64,000 bases of DNA, taken from the NCBI GenBank assembly GCA_026168455.1, contig CM047425.1:45518362-45582361 (forward strand), given 5' to 3'. The DNA is from Theocolax elegans. Lineage: Eukaryota > Arthropoda > Insecta > Hymenoptera > Cerocephalidae. How positions within the stretch are numbered: position 1 is the stretch's first letter; each line of letters opens with the position of its first letter. The notes under the pieces were generated by a model, which made no database searches, was not told where the DNA came from, and saw only the letters and a list, made by a program, of their open reading frames with translations. Of this stretch, positions 54,245-63,790 are shown piece by piece. The position numbers and the translations under genes were made by a program.

Positions 54245-54536
54245 TGTTGGAATAAAACAGGAGAGGAAGGGCTTGGCTTCAATGATAAACTCACCGGTTC
54301 TATTATTAAATATAAACTAATTTATTCTATATATATATATTAAAACGTATGTACACTGGGGGAGGCCTTGGTACATCCGACCGGGTCGGGATCCGTGGCT
54401 CGAGTACAGTAGCGGGAGAAACCGATCTCGTCGCGCCGCCGCTTGCGTCGCTTCCTCCGGGGTCCTCCCCACTCCTCGTTACTCAGTCGGTAACGATAGA
54501 GAGAGAGAGAGAGACTATCACGTCTTATTTCCAACA
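54245..54536 (-). repeat. Copia 5' LTR
   Basis: 292 bp with the same ends as the 3' LTR. It differs mainly by a short (GA)n tract and a handful of substitutions. Confidence 0.95.
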
Positions 54537-54541
54537 CTTCT

Positions 54542-54842
54542 CAATACATACAATAAGTACTAATTTTTCATACATTTATTTCTACTAAATATGTTTAATT
54601 TTGCTAGTGCAAATAGAATTACATTTTTATTTTAATTTGTTCCAGTGCTTTCTACTGGCTCGTATCATTATACTTTACAACATTGGTATACTGTTTCTTT
54701 TGGCTATTATTTGCTCTAGAGATGGTATGTATTGGGAAGGGCCGCTGGGACTGTTTAGGTTGGATTAAATGGGCTATTTCTTGGGGACTGCTTTTGCTCG
54801 CTTGCTACCGCTACTATCTCGCGCATTTAATGCTGCATAAAT
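54542..54842. other. Unassigned DNA
   Basis: No gene or repeat recognised. Confidence 0.5.
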
Positions 54843-54844
54843 TA

Positions 54845-55590
54845 TGATAAATTATGTCTAGAATTTATCCTTCTGGGTTAGAATTTCTAATCTCAAGGTC
54901 AATGTTACATAAACTACATCTCAATATTCAACTTGAAAACTGTGCAAGTACACCACAATTGATTTTTTTATCCAAAAGTCTAAAAGAAAGCTTGGAGCTA
55001 TACCTTTCAAATGGTCTTTAGCATTTTTATAGCCTTCAATTCTGTAAAAAGTTATGATAATTTAAAGAAAGACAAAAAATTCTCAAAAATTAACATGGTA
55101 ATCCGCATTTAAATTTTTTTTAAAATTTCGTGTTTTATTATTTTAACTTTTTACAGAATTGGAGGTCATAAAAATGCTATTTGAAAGTTATTGCTCCAAG
55201 CTTTCTTTTAGACTTTTGGATAAAAAAATCAATTGTGGCGTACTTGCACTGTTTCCAAGTTGAATATTGAGATGTAGTTTATGTAACATTGACCTTGAGA
55301 TTAGAAATTCTAACCCAGAAGGATAAATTCTAGACATAATTAGCAACGAATGTTACATATAATGTTCTATAGTAAAAGATGATAAATTTTGAGTTAAATA
55401 GCGGTAAACCCAGCTGGTGTTGAAAAAAACTTGAAAAAATCCACTTTTTGAGTTTAGAATAACTTTTGAGCAAATAGATTCCATTAACTAAAAATTTTTT
55501 GTGTATTCTGAAAAACATTTGCAATGTGTACCCAAAATTTGGTGAATTTTAAAATTTTGGTCGGACCATTTCACGTGGAATACCCCATAT
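54845..55590. mobile_element. Foldback MITE, family M1, left-truncated copy
   Basis: The right end (CGGACCATTTCACGTGGAATACCCC) is complete and next to TATATA. The left outer arm is missing. The interior is a palindrome of 54853-55110 against 55125-55345. Confidence 0.8.
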
Positions 55591-55599
55591 ATATAATAA

Positions 55600-56379
55600 C
55601 AATAATTATAATGCAACAATTACATATAATTTGTTTTAACTCAATAAGGGTTAAGCAATGGTAAAAATGTGTTGCGTTAGTCCGGTGACTTATTCGTTCG
55701 TATAAGTATCGTTGGACTCCGATGTCTCCAGTCGATAACTGACGCGAGAATGTCCTATTTCATTTTAGGACTATGCACAAAGTTTTTTTGCAATTAAATA
55801 TTGGGGAAAACCTTCGAATGGAGAGGGCAACGGATTTGCCCGTGAAAATTCCCCGAGTGTCGAATCTGTAAGCCAGATGTTTTATTGTTTTAATCCGCAC
55901 CAAGCCGGAAAAGAGGTTTTTTACCTTTCCGCTCGGATTTATCGGTTTATTGAAGCACACAAAAACTGTTCAAATCCATGTAAAATATAAAAAACGTTGA
56001 GCGTCAATGTTACGTTGAATTGAGGATTTGGATATGGCAGATTTAATAATTAATAAATTATAATTGAATAATATTTTATTGTAGAAACTGTTAGAATGAT
56101 TACAGCTGGGTGTAAGTCGTATTGTCGCGTGGTATGCGTATATACACCCGCGCGGTATATCTACTATGCTATGACGGCCTAATTAATGCTCTTGCTCTAA
56201 TAATGATAATGGCTTAAGAAGATAATCACGCGTAGTAGTATAATTGCAATTTGCGGTGGAAGTATAGGTAGCGTGTACGCTCTGAATACCATCCTACTAC
56301 CATTAATCCGATACATACTTTTCACAATGTTTCATTAACTGCGTAGAACTTACGTCATTTCTTCCTTTTTATCTTACTG
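55600..56379. other. Unassigned DNA
   Basis: No ORF with protein character is recognised. Around 56105-56170 a GC-richer stretch may belong to the following hammerhead repeat or to an LTR remnant. Confidence 0.4.
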
Positions 56380-56650
56380 CTAGATAGAGACGTATATCCT
56401 CCGACACTCTGTGGAAGATCGTCGTCTTCTTCTATATATATAACATCTTGCGTCAGACGTCTAAGGTAAGATCTTCAGTTCCTTACTGAGGAGTCTAAAC
56501 TTATGATCGAGGACGAAACGCCTTAATTTTTGAAAAAAGGATATACTCTGGTAAATTCAATCGATCATAGTGAACAAAGAGTTAAACGAGCTTTCTTTAT
56601 AGCAAATGTAAAAATTTTTGTTCGGAAAGACCGAAAGTCATACACATGTA
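56380..56650 (+). repeat. Hammerhead-bearing repeat, locus C (single, diverged)
   Basis: Shares order and motifs with 63252-63645: a GA/CT-rich hairpin, TATATATATAA, the hammerhead, 'ACTCTGG...CATAGTGAACAAAGAGT' and the TTCGGAAAGACCGAA hairpin. No tandem neighbour is seen. Confidence 0.75.
56455..56524 (+). ncRNA. Hammerhead ribozyme, type III layout, locus C
   Basis: Parts in order: stem III 5' AGACG and U-C cleavage site (after 56461), stem I TAAGG/CCTTA, core CTGAGGA (56486-56492), stem II GTCT/GGAC, GAAA (56515-56518), stem III 3' CGCCT with one A-C mismatch. The loop-loop complementarity is reduced (7 of 9). Probably weakened. Confidence 0.75.
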
Positions 56651-57145
56651 TCATACACATATTTAAATTGAATTATTTTTGTGGTGTATTAAGCAAATGT
56701 AACGAATCCAACGAATTTAGAATAATTGAATAGATAGAAATATTGAATAGTCATTTCAGAATTTTAATAGGTTTATTGTTTAAAAAAAAAAATAAATTTT
56801 TGTAAATATAATTTGCAAAATATTTGGTATCTCTTTATTCAGTAGATCTAATTAAGGGGGTATCCTCGTATAGATCGGTCGAAAAATCGATTTTTTTATT
56901 ACATAAGTCGATAGTATAACATGTCAATAGTATGCTGTTAAAATCTTAAAGTGAAATTCGCAGCGGTTTCGATGCTATGGCTATTTTCTTTAAAGTTGTG
57001 CGATGCGCTGCCGGAATGCGGCGCAGGTAGGCAGGTACGCGCTCGAATACAATAGGTGCCCCGCTGAGTTTAGGTCTTCAAGATGCTTCACAATTGTACT
57101 GTGGCAGATGCTATTCCAATTTTAGTTGTATTAGTGCGTACACTC

Positions 57146-58240
57146 TAAACCCTAATCTGTAAAAATCGACGTTAGAATGTTTAAATTCGTGATTTTACAG
57201 TTTTGAAAAGGTTAAAATCATAAAATTACACATTAGAGCAGGTATAATACATAATTTACACATTAAGCAATGGAAATTGTGATATTTACAGATTTGAAAT
57301 GTGTAAAATATGAAATTTACGGCAGTGAAAAATGCGAAGATTCGGCGACTAAATACAAAACTGCAAATTCAAGATTTTACATTTACCAAAATAGTAAAAT
57401 GGTAGAATTACACATCTGAAAAGTGCAAATTGTAAAAATTAAATGTTTCAAAAGCGGAAGATGTAATAGAAGGAAAAAAATAGAATTTAACTCTTTTATA
57501 AAGGTTAAAAGTACTCATCTTACGATTTGGAAAGTCTATATAAATCGTTTAAAAAACCGTGGTAATAGTTTCTCAAAAATAAAAATTTGTTTATATATAT
57601 AATAAGAGTTAATTTTAACAGCATAATTGAAATATTGTATGTATTTGTGGTGTATAAGAATCGTTTTCGCAATAACCTAAATATTAATTTAGGTTATAAT
57701 TCTTCTAATTAAAACCCTATACTTATATTCTATATATAAATAAACTTTCATTATTTTCTTCTTTCCAAGAAGTTGAAAATCTAATATTTATAGATTTAAA
57801 TCAATGCACGAGATTTTACAGTTTTCCAAATCGTTATTCTCTATATTTACACTTTCCAAATCGTAAGATGAGTACTTTTAACCTTTATAAAAGAGTTAAA
57901 TTCTATTTTTTTCCTTCTATTACATCTTCCGCTTTTGAAACATTTAATTTTTACAATTTGCACTATTCAGATGTGTAATTCTACCATTTTACTATTTTGG
58001 TAAATGTAAAATCTTGAATTTGCAGTTTTGTATTTAGTCGCCGAATCTTCGCACTTTTCACTGCCGTAAATTTCATATTTTACACATTTCAAATCTGTAA
58101 ATATCACAATTTCCATTGCTTAATGTGTAAATTATGTATTTTACCTACTCTAATGTGTAATTTTATGACTTTAACCTTTTCAAAACTGTAAAATCACGAA
58201 TTTAAACATTCTAACGTCGATTTTTACAGATTAGGGTTTA
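57146..58240. mobile_element. Nested foldback element with ~400-bp arms
   Basis: The ends are TAAACCCTAATCTGTAAAAA and its exact complement. The arms 57146-57550 and about 57850-58240 are nearly perfect inverted copies made of quasi-periodic TTTACA/TGTAAA words. A loose right-arm fragment lies at 58822-58888. Confidence 0.88.
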
Positions 58241-58249
58241 GCACCAAAA

Positions 58250-58815
58250 CACTTGCATTGTTACGCAAAGACCGTAGAAATTGCTGCTTATATAGTTGCC
58301 GTAGTTTTTAATGACGGATTCAATGCAGATTTGAAGATGATGAAGTGCCTGAAGTTAAAAATCGGATTGCCCAGTGCCACTTACGCCAAGAATACCGACG
58401 CTGAACGAGTAACACGGCAAAACATCTGAACGGAGAGCGCATCCAAGGAAGCTCGATTGGTCAAAAAAAGGAAAACTGCATCTGAAAATCAGCATTTCGA
58501 AGAACAAGAAGAGCTTCTTTATGGAGCAGGCATTGCTGAATAGTACAAAAGTCGATTAGTAGCTGTAAGTATGAAAAAATTATATTAAAAAGTAATATAT
58601 TGTATACCGCGAATATTAAACGCGTTTTTTCTCGAAAACTCAATTTTTCGATTTCCAAATTGGCGCCACTGATTACTCAGCGAATTTTGAAGCTATTGAA
58701 AAAAAATATATACCCATTAAAGGAAATTTAATTAGCTAGTCGACAAACCTAAAGGATTTGTTTAAAAAATTATTTAATAACTCTTCTGCAATAATAAAAA
58801 AAAAACTTTTATGAA
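58250..58815 (+). pseudogene. Kolobok-like transposase C-terminal segment, copy 1
   Basis: Matches 59375-59935 at high identity. It carries the decayed coding of VFNDGFNADLKMMKCLKL and ends in a coding-like LLYGAGIAE with stops and indels. Confidence 0.6.
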
Positions 58816-59361
58816 TTACTTTAACCTTTTCAAAACTGTAAAATCACGAATTTAAACATTCTAACGTCGATTTTTACAGATTAGGGTTGTGACATGGCAG
58901 TTCTAAATGCATGTCACATGTTTAAGTTATATTTATATCATAGATTTAATATTCCAAAGCCCCGTAGCTTATAGGAATTAATTATAAAGCTCACTCGGAA
59001 TCCAGATAGGCTAGACCGTGAGGAAAGGAGTACGCACTCCAGCAAGATACGCATAAACACACCAGCACACAATCACTATCCTTATAACAGTCCTGTAAAT
59101 AATTATCCGGTAGTTGAAGTGACTCTTGAAGTAGTTGAGTGAGGTCCTGCTATAAATCCTGTTCCTTATGTCCTGGAGAAGGTGATCGTAGAAGGTGGCA
59201 GTAGAGGTAGAACATGTAATATTGGACAGCGTCGACAACCAGTAAACATCCAGCCTCCTCCAAGAAGTAATGAGCCTTCGTTGGGACAAAACCTCCTTCG
59301 AGTACCTGCAACAGTATCAGTAGGTTGTCAAAACCTAGTTGCAGGTTAAGGAGAAGGAGAG

Positions 59362-59700
59362 GTGAGTGCAACACGTGCATTGTTACGCAAAGACCGTAGA
59401 AATTGCTGTTATATAGTTGCCGTAGTTTTTAATGACGGATTCAATGCAGATTTGAAGATGATGAAGTGCCTGAAGTTAAAAATCGGATTGCCCAGTGCCA
59501 CTTACGCCAAGAATACCGACGCTGAACGAGTAACACGGCAAAACATCTGAACGGATGAGCGCATCCAAGGAAGCTCGATTGGTCAAAAAAAGGAAAACTG
59601 CATCTGAAATCAGCATTTCGAAGAACAAGAAGAGCTTCTTTATGGAGCAGGCATTGCTGAATAGTACAAAAGTCGATTAGTAGCTGTAAGTATGAAAAAA
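59362..59700 (+). pseudogene. Kolobok-like transposase C-terminal segment, copy 2
   Basis: The frame reads AVVFNDGFNADLKMMKCLKL then IGLPSATYAKNTDAERVTRQ, stops, and resumes with basic residues and EEQEELLYGAGIAE. The FNDG...L..LG...Y......D..R pattern and acidic YGAGIA end resemble Mutator-like/Kolobok transposases of insects. The upstream part (58890-59361) has no recognised coding. Confidence 0.6.
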
Positions 59701-60293
59701 TTATATTAAAAAGTAATATATTGTATACCGCGAATATTAAACGCGTTTTTCTCGAAAACTCAATTTTTCGATTTTCCAAATTGGCGCCACTGATTACTCA
59801 GCGAATTTTGAAGCTATTGAAAAAAAATATATACCATTATAAGGAAATTTAATTAGCTAGTCGACAAACCTAAAGGATTTTGTTTTAAAAAATTATTTAA
59901 TAACTCTTCTGCAATAATAAAAAAAAACTTTTATGAATTTTTTTTCAAAAGTCCGCCATTTTTTCAAACTTTTTTTTGACATTTCAAATTTAGGTAAGTG
60001 GACGAGGAATTGGTATAATAATGTCAAAAAACTTTGTTTCTTATGTTTCAGAATGACACAGCAACAACGATACATGGCGCCAATTGAGACCAAAAAAATA
60101 TATCTTTACCTTGAATTTGATTACGTGGCTCACCTAATTAACATTATGTATATATCAAAATTTTTTATGTTTCTACAAACTATAAGAAACTACGTAAATA
60201 AAATTTCAAATAAAAATATTGAATAGTTTCTTTTAAAAAAATTCCTTAAGTTTGTCTTCATTTTTCGCGATCTATATGAGGATACCCCCTTAA

Positions 60294-60660
60294 GTTCATC
60301 TAGATCAATACCGTATAGATTCAATCATTAATAATTAAGTTATTGATGATGAAAAATAATGAGACATCGTAAATTTCTCATGCGCATTGAGATATTTATG
60401 TAGATGATTATAGCGCGCTAGTATATCATATTCGTTGTTTATATTGTGGTTAATATCAATACTACTATATTGTACTAATAAAATGTTGCACGTGGCAAGA
60501 TAACGTCTTTGCCGATCGTTTCTCCAGTCACGCAGGCCGCGATCGCTTGCGAACGCATATATCGGGACATCCCGCACCTAGAATCGCACCACGTGCACAC
60601 ACTTAAAGGAGCTAGATAGAAGAAACGCAAGCATTTCTCACCCTACTAGAGGATTGTTTC
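60294..60660. other. Unassigned DNA
   Basis: No gene recognised; GC content rises toward the promoter-like stretch downstream. Confidence 0.4.
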
Positions 60661-61110
60661 TTGAAACTTTCCTCACATACGTTCAGTATTGTCGCTCACA
60701 CTCGGATTGACACGAAAAAGCACCCGAGAAGAGAACTCCGAATCGGTGGTCGGACACGTTCTGCCGTTCTTCGAGTAGGCTCAAAACTAAGATGTGTTGC
60801 GCATGCGCATCGCCTCATGAGTGTTGAGTTGCGCATTCTTGGCAGAGTCGTGAGTTTGGTGCGATCTACTACGTTCACGGTTGGGAACTTATGTTTACTT
60901 CGATGGTGATCGGCTGATTACGAGCTGGAGGAATTTGTCAAGGTAAACTTCGAGTACTGCAGATGGAGAATTTGCTGCCGGGTAAGATCTATCATCGTTA
61001 CTTTACAGTAGTAGCTTCAAGCTAAATCGAACCGCTCGTGTGTTTCGTTGTTGCAGGTGCAGCAAGAGTACCGGGATTTTGCCACGTTCTCTGAGATATT
61101 CAGGTGGTAA
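60661..61110 (+). promoter_or_regulatory. CpG-rich promoter-like region with NRF1-type palindrome
   Basis: The block contains TGCGCATGCGCA (60798-60809), a perfect NRF1-type site. Splice signals that fit a short first intron follow: GTAAGATC at 60982 and TTGTTGCAG ending 61056, a 75-nt intron of typical insect length. An ATG at 60964 gives only ~18 codons across the junction. This may be the 5' end of a host transcript whose coding part lies elsewhere. Confidence 0.35.
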
Positions 61111-61664
61111 GCTAAAAAAAACACCCAATATAGTATCCGTCATATTGCTTCCGCCATTATGAATTTTCATTCTGATATCAGAATCGAATTTAGATACCTA
61201 AATAACTCTTAAAACCCACTTAGGTGTGCTTGAATATTGAAAAAACTACAAGCCCCATCCCCGCCCTCTAAAGGTTAACCCCAAAGTGCCCAGTTACTTC
61301 TTATATTTCTTGTCCTCTGAATAATTGGGGGAAATTATCCTCGATAATAGCTTCTCTATCCTGAATCCTTTGTTATCGATAAGTTTATTTATTAGTAGTA
61401 GGGGAAGCCTCCGGTTTGCTAAACTCGTTAACCCTCACTTTTTAAGTTTTCATGTATAGATCAATTGAAATATCAAGTAATAAATATATAACTACTTTTA
61501 TCTGCATATAAATAATAATATTTAATATTTTCCTTCAATATTATTATTTTAGTTGTAAGAGTTTATAATTTTATATATTGATTATAATAGAAATTATTTT
61601 GATTTATTGATTTGAATTTACAAGTAAAAATACGAGACACATTTTCTTATATATATATATATAT
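61111..61664. other. AT-rich DNA without recognised features
   Basis: No gene recognised; it ends in a TA microsatellite (61649-61664). Confidence 0.5.
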
Positions 61665-62148
61665 TATAACGGTAAGCGAGTTACCAGTCAGGTGAGCAAC
61701 GTGAAAGAGTAGATGCAGCGCTGCGCGTGCACAGCCGCGGGGGGGGGGGGGGGGTCGAGCGCGCTCAGCTGATAGTATAGACATAGCGCGCGCATAGTAT
61801 TGTTGGAGAGGCCGATATACCGCGTTTTTTTATCGTGCATACAAGAGAAGTGTTGGTGTGTGTGACACAGTGTGGGTGCGGAGAGGCTTCCCCCACACTA
61901 CTCAACAGAACCGCGCAAAGCCGTATGCCTCCACTGCTCTAAATTCTGTCCACACAAAGGACGAAAGACTGGGGCCAATTTGCCTATAGGAGTGAGAGAG
62001 AAGGAGAGATAGACGAGGAGAGTTCGCGCAGCCGTTCCTGCCGTTTTAACGAGTTTCGAGCGGTGTCTCGAAAATACAAAGGTGAGAGGTGCATCACGTT
62101 TGGACCCACGTATCCCGTCAGTATTTTCCCTAGTATTCCTGGTACTAA
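61665..62148 (+). repeat. Possible LTR fragment related to the Ty3 group
   Basis: Directly after a TA repeat the sequence starts TATAACGG, like the Ty3 LTR start, and becomes CpG-rich. It includes a run of 16 G (61739-61754). No CCCCGTTACA end is found before the hammerhead repeat at 62149, so it is truncated or a different element. Confidence 0.4.
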
Positions 62149-62583
62149 GCATATTGGTTCGCAAAGCCCGAAAAATTTTATATCGAAAAAATCTGTAGCG
62201 AACGATAAATTTCTATTTTCTTAAAACTCACGACTTCGGGTGAAAACACGTCGCGCTCTTGTTAGTGGGAGTTCTTACCACCAGGAGGATTCCACTGTTC
62301 TCTCTACCCGCTAGAGAAACAGTCGAGAACAAGGCATGAACATAGCTGCATTACATCCATTTCTCGTCGCTTTCCATCTGCAACGGGCATCTAAGGAAGG
62401 CCTGTAGCTCCTTACTGAGAAGACCAAAGCTACAGAGCTGTGGTCGAAACGTTAATGTATATTTTTTTTAATTTTTGAATGGCTTACTCTGGGACTTCCA
62501 CCAACCATAATAGACGAAGAGTATTATAAGCCTCGCTTAATAACGCATATTGGTTCGCAAAGCCCGAAAAATTTATATCGAAA
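62149..62583 (+). repeat. Hammerhead-bearing repeat, locus B (396-bp unit plus partial second unit)
   Basis: GCATATTGGTTCGCAAAGCC occurs at 62149 and again at 62545, a 396-bp offset. The unit contains a T/A hairpin (TTCGcaaagcCCGAA), a CTCT-rich hairpin near 62300-62325, the hammerhead, and ACTCTGGGACTTCCACC...AGAGT as in loci A and C. Confidence 0.8.
62386..62454 (+). ncRNA. Hammerhead ribozyme, type III layout, locus B (diverged)
   Basis: Stem I TAAGG/CCTTA, core CTGAGAA (one change from CTGANGA), stem II GACC/GGTC (both strands changed relative to locus A, pairing kept) and GAAA (62446-62449). Loop I CTGTAGCT (62402-62409) is fully complementary to AGCTACAG in loop II (62428-62435). Stem III is poor, so cleavage is doubtful. 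Confidence 0.7.
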
Positions 62584-62597
62584 ATGTGTAAAAGATT

Positions 62598-62880
62598 TTA
62601 TTTAATTGATTTAATTACGTAACATCTTCCTATGTACAGAGCAAAGTTGCTTTCATTTATTTTTTTTGTGATTTTTTTAGTAGTTAAGTAACCGTCAATG
62701 CCTTCCATTATTTCTTTTTTCTCCTGTAACGAACTCTTTTTTCTCCAAATGAGCTTCTTTTTTCTTTTTCTCTTTTTGTTAATTATTTTAGTGTCTCTCA
62801 TCAACATCCAGCAAAATCTACCATCATGTACACATTTCATCTTTCTTGGTATCAATTCTCCCGGTTCTTTACTCACGTCT
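62598..62880 (-). other. Orphan exon-like ORF, unrecognised
   Basis: After an acceptor CTTAATTTAG about 90 codons are open on the minus strand: KEPGELIPRKMKCVHDGRF, CWMLMRDTKIINK, a lysine-rich stretch, ending TAA. The first half looks like real protein. It lies between two hammerhead loci and I cannot assign it. Confidence 0.3.
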
Positions 62881-63251
62881 CCTAAATTAAGAGGAAAGTA
62901 GTGAATTGTAATTGCAAAATATGCATTTTATAACTTATCAAGTAACTAAAATTTTTAAAATTTCCGAAATTCCCACTAATTGTGCAATTAGTTTCTGGTA
63001 GTTCACACTCGTTTTATTTCCTAAAAAGTTCTCGCAAACAATTTAGAAACGAAACCATGCAGCTTTTTGTGTGTCGTTCATTTTTGTGATAAATATTTCG
63101 TCATCAAATGGAGTATGAATTTGAGGACCATCAAAAATACCTGCTTTCAATTTATTATCATTTATTGCGAGAAACTTCTCTTAAATACTAAAAACAATCG
63201 ACATCTTTATCAATACATTAATATTATATGTGTAAATTATATAATATCGGC

Positions 63252-63790
63252 CGTGCTCTGGGAAATTCCACCAACCATAGTGGACAAAGAGTACGATAGG
63301 CCTGCTTTATTCTAAAATAAAGCATTTAGTTCGGAGAGACCGATATTATATAATTTACACATATACATATCACCGAACGATAAATTCATTTTATTTCAAA
63401 TAACTTGCGACTTGGTCTAATACGTCGCACTCTGGCTGGTGGTTTTTCCCACCACCAGATGGAGACGACTATCTCTCTACACTCGTTGGAGAGATCGTCG
63501 TCTCTTTTCTATATATATAGCCGCAGAACATCTAGCTGGGGTCGCGGTTCATCTTGCGACAGGCGTCTAAGGTAAGATCTCCAGTTCCTTACTGAGGAGT
63601 CCAAGCTGGAGATCGAGGACGAAACGCCTTTAATTATTTTAAAAGGTCGTGCTCTGGGAAATTCCACCAACCATAGCGGACAAAGAGTACGATAGGCCTG
63701 CTTTATTCTAAAATAAAGCATTTAGTTCGGAGAGACCGATATTATATAATTTACACATATACATATCACCGAACGATAAATTCAGTTTAT
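63252..63790 (+). repeat. Hammerhead-bearing repeat, locus A (394-bp unit plus partial second unit)
   Basis: GTGCTCTGGGAAATTCC recurs at 63252 and 63646. The second unit diverges after about 63790. Conserved hairpins are TTCGGAGAGACCGA, CTGGTGG/CCACCAG (63435-63458) and a 15-bp stem with one mismatch at 63462-63504. Just upstream (63222-63250) lies an inverted scrap of the same unit, so the locus is partly head-to-head. Confidence 0.85.
63561..63629 (+). ncRNA. Hammerhead ribozyme, type III layout, locus A (intact core)
   Basis: Complete set in order: stem III 5' AGGCG (63561-63565), cleavage triplet G-T-C with the cut after 63567, stem I TAAGG/CCTTA (63568-63572, 63587-63591), core CTGAGGA (63592-63598, fits CUGANGA), stem II GTCC/GGAC, GAAA (63621-63624), stem III 3' CGCCT. 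Loop I GATCTCCAG (63576-63584) is complementary to loop II CTGGAGATC (63606-63614), a 9-bp kissing contact that would stabilise the fold. All conserved positions I know are present, so self-cleavage is likely. Confidence 0.88.

Larger units (their letters stand above)
52688..54452 (-). repeat. 874-bp tandem duplication of copia leader plus part of the LTR
   Basis: Segment 52688-53561 is repeated from 53562 onward, with a ~15-bp extra insertion near 53815. It creates an additional partial LTR (53354-53561) and second copies of exon 1 and of the primer-binding site region. Confidence 0.92.
40931..54536 (-). mobile_element. Ty1/copia LTR retrotransposon, broken and internally rearranged
   Basis: The element reads on the minus strand. 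Outer LTRs 54245-54536 (5') and 40931-41262 (3') are flanked by the perfect 5-bp duplication CTTCT (40926-40930 and 54537-54541). A copia-type primer-binding site, gag with zinc knuckles, protease, integrase, RT and RNase H follow in copia order. Extra features are an 874-bp tandem duplication of LTR-leader sequence, a 617-bp tandem duplication in gag, and a 4.7-kb transposon in pol (42128-46802). Confidence 0.96.
56856..60289 (+). mobile_element. TTAA-flanked DNA transposon, Kolobok-like, degraded
   Basis: TTAA occurs at 56852-56855 and 60290-60293. The termini read GGGGGTATCCTCGTATAGATC and, complementary, GGGGGTATCCTCATATAGATC. Inside are a nested palindrome (57146-58240) and two copies of a transposase C-terminal segment. 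TTAA plus the Mutator-like domain motif below fits Kolobok. Confidence 0.75.
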
